Below are positions 11,999 to 20,230 of a DNA stretch of 36,291 bases, piece by piece. The notes below the pieces were generated by a model. That model was not told the DNA's origin and searched no databases. It saw nothing but the letters and a program-made list of their open reading frames with translations. The position numbers were made by a program, and so were the translations under genes. Source of the stretch: Pleurotus ostreatus/Saccharomyces cerevisiae fusant (lineage: Eukaryota; Opisthokonta); contig JAMQCK010000220.1 in NCBI GenBank assembly GCA_024196135.1, positions 1 to 36,291 on the forward strand, in the 5' to 3' direction. Every line of letters starts with the position of its first letter. The stretch's first letter is position 1.

Positions 11999-12959
11999 CT
12001 AGTAAATCCCGAAGCATCTTCGGTCGCGCTCGATATTCGTTCTGGAAATTCCAGTCACATGCGTAGCGTTTGGAGTACATGGCTACCCTACCTCTTCTGA
12101 CGGTTGTATTCCACGAGGGAGCATTTTATCTTGCTGTCGTAGCATCGCTGGCATACGGCCGCTGAGCGGGATGTGAACTGTCGGGGCACACATGGCACAC
12201 CACGATCCCTGCAATTCACGCACGCCTGAAGTTTTGCTTGAGTTCTGTGGTCGCTGATAAACTGACGTGCATTACCTTGCCTGAGCTACGAGACCGATCT
12301 CGCTGCGCAGAGACCGGCACTGCCCTCGGGCGTTCCTCTATTTCCGTCTCTGACTCTGAATCGTCGGGCGCAGACACCATCACTCGCCGCCGCTTTGTCT
12401 GTCGTGCTCATCAGAACGACTGTTCACGAAAAATTGGGGGTGCAATATACCTCTGGCCCTTTACGGATCTGGGGATTCGTCCGTGATGTTTCTTCCCCGT
12501 TGACTGTCCTGAACCGCTCTCCGCATCTTTCGGGTTCCGTCGCACGTCCAGCGTGCTCAGGCCTGCGATGCGACGGAGGCGGCGAAGGTTGTTGTCCTGT
12601 ACGCTCGTTGCTCGGCGCTTCTGGCGCTGCTCCTCGCCCTTGCGGCGGCTCGGGGTCATCAGGAGGTGGTGATTCGCGTAGTTGCCTCTGGCAGTCGTTG
12701 GCTAGCCAAACTGCAAACGCCTCGAGGTCGATCCATCCAGGCGCTCTTTCGGGAGTGATACGACGAATCTTGATGAGGGTGGGTGGGAAAGTCTACAGAG
12801 AACGAGAGTCGGTCAACGACCAACGAAGGATAGTCAAGTCAGAATAGTAAAGTGAGTGGTCTCTCTCACTTCTGAGATATATTCCCTGAGTTTGTTGATC
12901 CCGTTTTCCCTGACGAGTGCGTCAAGGGAGGCTCGGTCCTCTTGCGATAGGCGTCCCAT
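11999..12959 (-). CDS. Zn2Cys6-like cluster protein, copy 2
   Basis: Minus-strand exons: 12959-12870, 12792-12451, 12398-12276, 12225-12092, 12041-11999, giving 732 nt and 243 aa. It is a clear paralogue of the gene at 10279: MGRLSQEDRASLDALVRENG, then IKIRRITPERAPGWIDLEAF, a basic TKRRR start to exon 3, and six cysteines C-x2-C-x6-C-x12-C-x2-C-x6-C (Cys187, 190, 197, 210, 213, 220). All four introns fall at the same places and phases as in copy 1. The long proline repeat is absent, replaced by a shorter PPPDDPEPP-type stretch. The last exon is uncertain: a 50-nt intron gives the short tail used here, while a 127-nt intron to 11964 gives a 44-residue tail ending at 11829. Neither resembles the tail of copy 1. 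Confidence 0.78.
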
Positions 12960-13419
12960 TAGTCTGATTGAGGCTGACCACGGCGTGCAGAGCAAGTGGC
13001 GCAAGGTGTTAAGCGACAGAATGTATCTTGTGCTTCGGTAGACTACGATTGTGACGACGACAGAAGGCAGAGAGCGAAGAGATTACGTATGGATCGCAAC
13101 AGATAGGCTAACGTGATGGTCGCGTGAGATCAAGGAAGCATGGCCCCTGAAGTCTACACCAGGATACCGACAGACGTTGTGCTTACAGTGATTGCAGGAG
13201 TAGCGCAAAGTATCTGGGCATGAGAGAGTCTTGTATACGCGAGCGAAAGGACCTGAACATGCTAATCAAAGATGATGCTCATTTTCGGCTTCTCCCGATC
13301 CGACTTTGGGGTTGTTTGGCAACGTCGCGCGTTATGCCGAACCGCTTGTTGATGTCCGACCCGCCTTGCCTCTGCACCCCATCAAGCACGCATAATCTGC
13401 GCGAATTTGAATCCTGAAA
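12960..13419. promoter_or_regulatory. Shared divergent promoter, pair B
   Basis: This 460-bp gap lies between the starts of zinc-cluster copy 2 (minus) and F-box copy 2 (plus). It mirrors pair A in size and layout. The block 13074-13140, read on the minus strand, aligns with 10114-10180 at roughly three quarters identity by eye with one indel; the surrounding sequence has diverged. Confidence 0.6.
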
Positions 13420-15135
13420 ATGGCTCTGAGATGCCTGGATTTACCGGAGATCGTTGGCGACATCTGCGAAGAGCTACGGTGTTCTTACTCGTTTAGATCA
13501 TTGGCCGCATTCGCGGTCACCGACTGCCTGATATGCGAAGTTGCGCTAAATGCACTATGGCGGGAACAACGCAGCCTTGTCCCCCTCCTAAAGACTCTAC
13601 CCCAGCATCGAGTCAACGAGGTTTCGAGCCGGGAGCTGCGCCTTGTGCGTTCATTACTAGGTCTGGCGGCAAAGATAGGGCTGACCTCGTCACTGCAGGT
13701 TATCAAGGAGCCCATAACACCACAAGGATGGGCGCGCATGCACTACTACGCGTCGCGTGTAATTATATTGGATCTCCATCGGCACAACGGAGGGGCCATT
13801 GAATCTCGTGGCTCCGGTTCCAACTACACTTTCTACGACTTGCAGATCGACGACAGTGCACTGAAAAGCATCTCTGACTATGCGGAACCTCACTCTATAT
13901 TTCCTCGCCTTCTCCACCTCGATTGTTCCATGTTTGAGCCGAAATCTCTTGCGCTCATCCCAAAGCTGTTCTCCCCGACCATCACATCTCTTGCGGCGAG
14001 ACCATGGGATGGCGACTCTATCCACTCAGAGTGGCTATTGCGAGATCTCCCGAGTATCTGCCCCGGACTGCGAAGCATCACTGGTAAGCGCTGCAAGGGC
14101 ACTCGACTGTTTCCTCCTCCAGATCTGCTGCGGCGCCTTCTCACCCTGGAAAGTCTGACAATGGCGCACCTTAGTATTGAAACCATTCAGTGCTTCGACA
14201 AACTCCCCTCGTTGCACTCACTGGAATTGCGCGTCACTCAGACGTTCATGAGCCAGGTCGATCGAGCGGCTCTGCCGTTGTCATCGTTGCAGACTGGGAT
14301 AGCCATGCGTCACATCAAGCTTGAGCTTGCGGACCCGGGCGGGCTGGAAAGGTTCTTCGCAGTCGTGCAGATGCCTCTCAGAGTAACAGCGTTCGACGCT
14401 GTATGCTCCGAACTGGAAGATCCGAACTTGGACATCGACGTTCGCCACCGCAACCTCGACCTCCTCGCGCAGGCCCTGGACCCAACGTGCTTGAAGCAGA
14501 TTCTGTACTACCACAATTGTGACATTGACCTCTCGTGGGGTCCCGTCCCGGCCGCGCACGTCCTGCAGCTCGCCCATCGGTATCCGAGTCTCTCGTACCT
14601 AGGCATCGACTGCTGGCTCGACACATGCGACGCGGACCTCGAGGCGCTCGCACGAGCGCTGCCCCAGCTCGAGTACCTCATCCTGGACACGCACGCCATG
14701 AACTGTCGTCTAGGGCTCGACGCCGAGACGCGCCAGGTGCGCACGACGCTCGCCGTGCTCCCCGCCATAGCACGCGCGTGCCCGAAGCTGTGCGGCCTGT
14801 GCATCCGACTCGATGCCACGAGCGTCCCGGCGCTTGAGCCCGCCGTGGACGCAGATTCAGAAGGATTACACGTGCTGAAGCACGTCCGCATGCATTTCGC
14901 CAACTCGCCGCTAGAGGATCCGGCCGCGGTGGCTCAGTACCTTCGCCGCGTCTTCGCGCGGGGATGCAGCCTCGCTTCACAGCCACCGGAGGAGGGGATG
15001 TACAAGAGATGGAAGGACAATTTCTGGAAATGGGACGAGAGCCCCACGACTGCCATGGATTGGCCGACTGGACGGTGGTCAGAGGTTCGACTGGAGCTAA
15101 TTAAGCTGGATTGCGAGAGCGGTACATTGTTATGA
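13420..15135 (+). CDS. F-box-like/LRR-like protein, copy 2
   Basis: One open frame of 571 codons from the ATG at 13420 to TGA at 15133-15135. The N-terminus MALRCLDLPEIVGDICEEL with SLAAFAVTD and LNALWREQ is F-box-like. Leucine-rich segments such as WGPVPAAHVLQLAHRYPSLS and ALPQLEYLILDTHA follow, with a C-terminal EGMYKRWKDNFW. It aligns along its length with the minus-strand copy at 7880-9830. At 13645-13698 a 54-nt segment (GTGCGT...CTGACC...CTGCAG) sits exactly where copy 1 has its only intron. It is a multiple of three without a stop, so the mature protein is probably 553 aa, and 571 only if the segment is retained. It is divergent from zinc-cluster copy 2 and converges on the membrane protein gene ending at 15229. 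Confidence 0.88.
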   Translation: MALRCLDLPEIVGDICEELRCSYSFRSLAAFAVTDCLICEVALNALWREQRSLVPLLKTLPQHRVNEVSSRELRLVRSLLGLAAKIGLTSSLQVIKEPITPQGWARMHYYASRVIILDLHRHNGGAIESRGSGSNYTFYDLQIDDSALKSISDYAEPHSIFPRLLHLDCSMFEPKSLALIPKLFSPTITSLAARPWDGDSIHSEWLLRDLPSICPGLRSITGKRCKGTRLFPPPDLLRRLLTLESLTMAHLSIETIQCFDKLPSLHSLELRVTQTFMSQVDRAALPLSSLQTGIAMRHIKLELADPGGLERFFAVVQMPLRVTAFDAVCSELEDPNLDIDVRHRNLDLLAQALDPTCLKQILYYHNCDIDLSWGPVPAAHVLQLAHRYPSLSYLGIDCWLDTCDADLEALARALPQLEYLILDTHAMNCRLGLDAETRQVRTTLAVLPAIARACPKLCGLCIRLDATSVPALEPAVDADSEGLHVLKHVRMHFANSPLEDPAAVAQYLRRVFARGCSLASQPPEEGMYKRWKDNFWKWDESPTTAMDWPTGRWSEVRLELIKLDCESGTLL

Positions 15136-15228
15136 GTGTACATATTCTTCTCAAAGTCGATACAGCGTCACGCCAGCGAATGAAGTCCTGCGATGTCCCC
15201 AAATTACACTACTGTAGCAGTGTTCATT

Positions 15229-17119
15229 TCAGTTGACAACTCCCAGCTTCTCGGAGGGCCGGCTCGTCTTCCGCGGACGAGCTGGCTGAGACATTGGAAT
15301 AGCCGTCCCCGCCTGCTCCAACGAATCCTCCGCGCGCGGCGACCCTTGGGTCACGCTTGGATCGCCCTCACTCGAGTACTGCGGCGGCATCTCCATCACC
15401 GGCCGCTCGACGCCGCGATATACAGCTACAGGCGCTGAGCCCCCGTCCCGGTGCAGGAGGTAGAAGTTGTGCTCCGGGTTGCTGTCGGAGGCGTGCCGTT
15501 CGACTGTTTGTGGCACAGGGTCGGCGGGGTCGATGTCGAGCACGGTGGCCTTGGAGCGACGACGATGGAGCGAACCGAGCGCGGCGACGACGGCGCCGAG
15601 AACGAGACCGCCGATTCCGATGCTAGAAACAGACATGAGCTTTGCGAAGCGGTTGAGCATCACGGACGCACCCAGCTGCAGCACCGGGTGATACAGCCGC
15701 GGGGACGCTGCAAATGGGTCAGCTGCTGACGACGAAGGAAGGGGAACCGTTGAGAGGATGTTCACCTTCGGAGGCAGAACGAGTCGCCCTCGCCGCTATG
15801 CAGAAGGCCTCTCGACCACGAGTTATGAGCCGAATCTTCGATCTGCGGTAAAGAATACTCGTTAGCACGGACGAGGTATGGATGATTTCATGATTTACCG
15901 AGACCCAGAAAGGCGTCGTCCACCCTAAAGCAATCGTCCAGTCTACCGACAGTCAGGTCTTTTTCCAAGCACGTATGATTTTAGCATGTGCGTACTGAAG
16001 GCACTCATGTCTTCGAGAGTTACATTATACGGTGGATGAAGAGGTGGCGCGATCTACCAATCGGTCATGAGAAAATGATATTCGACGAACAACAGGGCTC
16101 ACTGTCAGAGTGTACGGGCCAGTGCCGTTCTTTGGTACGAACTGGATGTCTGTGCACTGATTCGGGCGGTCAGCTGGCTGTTTGCGACGAGGCGTTAGGA
16201 ATTTTACCTGCGCTGGCCACCCAGTGAACGATAGCTCTCCGCCCAGCGAGTCGAAGGCTTCGACATCCAGCTGCTTCGGCGAGTTGAGCGTCGAGTTCGA
16301 GCACGTGCTCGGAAATGCTGTCGTGTTGGACACGACGCTCATGACTGCCTGACAGCCACCAGTGTTGCCGTTCAAGTCGAACTACGTGTTTTCGTGAGTT
16401 TGTTGCCGTCTAAATCCAGGACTGAAGCGCACCATGCATACTTGGAACTGGTTATTATCATCAGTATTCGAGGCGACAAGCGCGAGAAGCAGTTACATGC
16501 CTGAGTGTTTGGCGGAAATGGGACCTCCCAATCGAAGTTCAGTCCACTCCCGGCATCAATCACGAAGGGAAAAGTATGGATCCTGAGGCGCGTTACTACC
16601 TCAGTTCCGGGCGAATGGAAGGGAAGAATTTTCTCACGCACGATGTATAAATTATGAAAGAGTAAGGCGCAACTCCGGATGGCCTGAATAGAAGTCAGCG
16701 ACAGAGGCGACACCGCGTTGAGAATAAGGCACGCTTACCCCGTTGCTACAGACCCGCGGGACCACTTGACGTGCATCGTTTCGCACTGCTCTGCACATCG
16801 AGCTTCGGTCAGTAACGCCCGCCAGACGCTTGAAGAAGGGGTACACACCATACACCGGGATGGACTTGATGTTGTTGTCCGCGTCGAGGAAGTCGAACGT
16901 CCAGGACTAGGTGCCACATTCACCGGGAGTGGACCAGATGTAGAATGCCGTTGGTGCATTTGGGCGATTAGTAGGGTGGGACGCAAATGGACGTTGGTCA
17001 GCTCGATCCCTCCATCTGCTGAGTGGACTAGCACTCACCAGTGGTAAGTGGTCAGTGACCACAGCTCGCACGCCCGCGCACAGCGCAGCCCAAAGCAGCA
17101 CGACAGCCAGCGCGTACAT
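15229..17119 (-). CDS. Type-I single-pass membrane protein, paralogue M1
   Basis: Thirteen minus-strand exons: 17119-17039, 16906-16849, 16790-16739, 16683-16642, 16582-16501, 16447-16433, 16381-16208, 16156-16103, 16053-15996, 15942-15899, 15842-15766, 15707-15672, 15622-15229. They total 1167 nt, 388 aa, in consistent phase. The N-terminal signal peptide is MYALAVVLLWAALCAGVRA. The ectodomain holds CETMHVKWSRG, APYSFIIYTS, NGTGPYTLT and several N-x-S/T sites. The membrane span is IGIGGLVLGAVVAALG (about 258-276), followed by a basic RRRSK stop-transfer. The cytosolic tail carries YLLHRDGGSAPVAVY and MEMPPQY. Exon 6 is a 15-nt micro-exon (FQVCM), and the preceding intron has a GC donor. Two full paralogues lie at 20231-22441 and 27197-29304. 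Function is unknown; the architecture suggests a surface sensor or adhesion role, which is inference. Confidence 0.85.
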
Positions 17120-17880
17120 CGGAAAAAATGAAGGGAAAGAGGATGAAGGTGAACGAAGAGAAGGAGTCCGAGCTGCCCGAAGCAGCCGTCGAGGGAAGAA
17201 CACGGCTCGTCAAGGAAGGAGCCGGTACATATACCTCACGCGCTTCGTTCATCCTTTCATCGATCCCAAACGCGTAATCCCGCGTGTCCATCAGCCTTCC
17301 CGGAGCAACAGCTCGACACTGGTCAGCGCCATGTCTTCCTGCCCCGTCCTGCCCGCTAGCTCGGCTCAGAAGAAGACATGCCTTCACCATAGCAGCCAAG
17401 GCGTTCATTTTCTCGGAGTTCCCGCGCGATGTTGATGCAGAATCATGGCACCAGGGTCAGGCGCTAATGTGGGCGGCTATAAGGGACGGTCGTCATGTTG
17501 CTATCATTCAGCTACTCTCTCGAAGATGAATCAAGTGTCGCCATTGGTCCTGAGCGCCTCGTGAGAGCTTCTGAATGACCGCTTGTGCTATATCGGAGGT
17601 AAGCAGCGAGCGGCGCTTGTGAGGTCTTGATGCCCCTGACGTTCGCATGGCCTGCGTATTTGATCGTCGTCCAGTCAGAATATTGCGTAAATGGATAGAG
17701 ATCCTCTTGGATGCGATACCAATTGCTGCGAACCCGCTAGATGATAGTCGAGGACAAGGATGGCATCCCTGGCCACGCGGTTGATGTGATTGTACGGCGA
17801 TTACCGAAGGCACGTGGATGACTTGTCGATCTTTATGGCCATCTGCTGTTGTGCTACGCTCTGCCATAATCATCGCGCTC
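17120..17880. other. Upstream region of M1
   Basis: Contains the M1 promoter; a weak TATATG on the minus strand at 17233-17228 is about 110 bp before the start codon. No other gene is supported. A plus-strand ORF at 17284-17529 ends in an ankyrin-like phrase but has no companion repeats. Confidence 0.4.
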
Positions 17881-18015
17881 AATATTCTCTCAGTGCAGTA
17901 ACAGAATACTTTTTGTCTCTCTGAGTAGCCATGCGTAACCTCTTATGCTCAAGGAGCCTCGTCCGAGCTCCTCTTGGTTCATTCAACCAACACTTGGCAT
18001 CAGCAAACCGACACC

Positions 18016-18113
18016 ATCCTTTTGATGCCCAGGGCCTTTTGATGCGTCCTTTGTCCTTTTGAGGGCGTCCTTTCGCATCCTTTTCTTTCTCAGGAATTCC
18101 TTTTTGTCCTTTC
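18016..18113. repeat. TCCTTT/AAAGGA-rich repeat tract
   Basis: About eight copies of TCCTTT(T) occur in 98 bp, with spacers such as GATGC and GAGGGCG. The same GTCCT/AGGAC vocabulary recurs at 19320-19530. The composition is unlike the flanks and suggests repeat-derived or mobile DNA. Confidence 0.45.
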
Positions 18114-19319
18114 ATAAAGACTCACATCCTGGTCGAAGTTCGACGTAGAAAATATTCATTCTAGCTATACAGATCATACTAATATCGTACAAGGTCTCGT
18201 TGTGCGCACAGTATTTACATCCATTCGGGTCTTCGATGCGCTACACGACTGTGACTACCCAAAGCGATACGCACGCCTCTCCAAAAGAGGCGGGGGTTGT
18301 TACTCTCGCGTACAGCGTGCTAGATACGTGCCGCGAGCAAATGGAAGGTCGATGAGGCGAGTGATACAATGGGTCGCTTCAAAACTGGAGGTAAAGAGAC
18401 AGCCGGAGGCGGGAGGGGCGCAGAATTGTATGATCTGTACAGTCTGCGAAGTTTGCGAGGAAGCTTGCTGGCGTGGGCATCGTCTTCGGCGGGATCGGGA
18501 ACGAGTAGCGACAAGTTAGCGATACGAGCGCAGGTGAAAACACGCACTCGGAGCTAAGGGACCAGAGACCCCACCTCCTTCCCCGCAGCGAGAACAGAGC
18601 AGCAGCGGATAGTGCGATGCCAGCGCGACCACCGCGACCCGCGACGGTGGTCAGAGTCAGGCTTGAGCGCTGCCGGAATTGCGCGCAAGTCTCGATCAGC
18701 CGGCCCTCAAGCGCCTTGAGGTTACTGCCAAACAAGCACAATCTTGTCAACAAAGTCACGGGCTGCGGTCGCAACCTTACAGCAATCCCTTCGTCTCTCT
18801 CCCTTGCGCTCTCAGCCCTCCTGCTGGTACGTATTGTTTGCCTGACTAGCCCGGCTCATCAATGCCAGACATCACTGTAGCTCCGCCTGTGCCCGCATAT
18901 CCGTGTAGGTAAGTTGCGCGTCGTCAGTCCGCATCCGCTTGCTCATCTCCTCCCAGATATATGCCCTGAAGGAGATATTTCGTGGTGTCAATGAGGTATG
19001 TAATGACGCGCACGCTTGCACCCGGCGCGCTGACACGAACGGACAGTGTAGCCTCGGCTACGGAAGCACGCACCGCCCCGCCCTCCCCCATCGTTGCTAC
19101 GCATGCGACGTGAGCACTAGCGGCAGAACCCCTTCCCGCCCCTTCCTGATTGCGCTGCCATACCCCTCCTGCTCTCCGTCTCACCACTTCTGGCCGTCTC
19201 TGGGACGATCATGTACACTACGACTGAATGCGTTATAATATAATGTAGTATGATGTAGCGTAGTGGATAGTAGCAATATAATCTTTCTCTTGCTCCCTCA
19301 CGCGTGTGCGATCCCGAAA
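18114..19319. other. Intergenic region with no supported gene
   Basis: Open frames overlap on both strands at 18379-18880, but none has conserved motifs, a convincing start context or splice partners. A short TA-rich stretch with TAGTATGATGTAG-type repeats lies at 19229-19275. Confidence 0.4.
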
Positions 19320-19530
19320 CGTCCTGCAAAAGGATCAGAAATTCTGCATTATACGGCTCAACGGAATCCGAGCTCTGGCAAGGACGCCGTCCTTCAGCAG
19401 GATCCAGTAGCCTGTACAGGCCAAAATGTCCTGCCAAGGACGACCCCACCTTTCCTGGGCAGGACGCCGCGTCCTTGCGTCCTTTCAGTCCTTTTCGTCC
19501 TGCCAAAGGACGAAAAGGACGCAAAGGACG
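19320..19530. repeat. AGGAC/GTCCT palindrome cluster
   Basis: Several short palindromes use the same word, for example AAGGAC-GCC-GTCCTT at 19380-19394. The cluster ends in a long hairpin: 8 bp (19478-19485 with 19523-19530), a 2/2 internal loop, then 14 bp (19488-19501 with 19507-19520) around the five-base loop GCCAA. This is far beyond chance and suggests the end of a mobile element or a MITE-like repeat. Confidence 0.65.
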
Positions 19531-19624
19531 AGGGTGTCGCTTTCCTGATGTGATCAGCAGACCATTACATCGGGTTGACAGAGCGCAAGACTACTCAGTA
19601 TACATTGAGTTAGATGCATCACAT

Positions 19625-20080
19625 TAGACCGTATTTGCACCAGGATCTATCCATGTTGGTATTGACAATGCCACTCCACTCCTGGTTCAGAGGTCAATTC
19701 GAACTTCTTCGACTTGTGACGTACCCAGTAAATGTACACATGTGTTCTGGCCGCTGTCCGCTTGAAGTTCATCATCTCACGCTTGAGCACGCCGCTGCAA
19801 GGGCGCTAATTGGCGTGAAAGGCCAAACGAAGTCGTGGGCTTGCGCAACATAGATGCCTCATGCCGGGCTGCAGAATACGCCTCAATCGGAAGCGGATTG
19901 CTCTCGCTGGCTCGGGAAGCACGCTGTGCAGACCGCTCGATATAGCACTTAACCAGATAGAGTTTGTACGTACGAAGTACAAGACCGTCGCGAGATTGCA
20001 GACCAAACAGATTCTCAATGTTTCTCGCCTCGAAGTAAGGTCAATACAAAGCTAATATAACCCGGTGCAAATACGGTCTA
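19625..20080. mobile_element. 456-bp MITE-like element with 17-bp terminal inverted repeats
   Basis: The left end TAGACCGTATTTGCACC (19625-19641) is repeated exactly in inverse orientation at 20064-20080. Both ends start with TA, so the structure fits a TA-target insertion with 15-bp inverted repeats, as in Tc1/mariner-related MITEs. The interior has no transposase and no supported ORF. Inside the repeats the ends stay weakly similar for a further 8-10 bases. The superfamily is inferred only from the TA flanks. Confidence 0.7.
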
Positions 20081-20230
20081 TTGACAAGAGATTCACAGAG
20101 CAATATAGCGACCATATAGATGACGAAAGCGTAGCTATAAATCAGCGCAACCCAGCGATCAGACGTCAGCAAACAATCGTTTGTCGTGAACCCACACCAG
20201 CAGAAACATGGCCACAGGATCCTCGATGCC

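Noticed and set aside
17284..17529. Plus-strand ORF ending in an ankyrin-like phrase (ALMWAAIRDGRHVAIIQLL)
   Set aside because: A single partial match; no neighbouring ankyrin repeats in any frame and no splice structure.
18379..18774. Minus-strand ORF containing MPTPASFLANF and DHTILRP, recalling deoxyribose-phosphate aldolase
   Set aside because: Only a seven-residue resemblance, with no following catalytic lysine region and a stop soon after; an overlapping plus-strand ORF is equally open.
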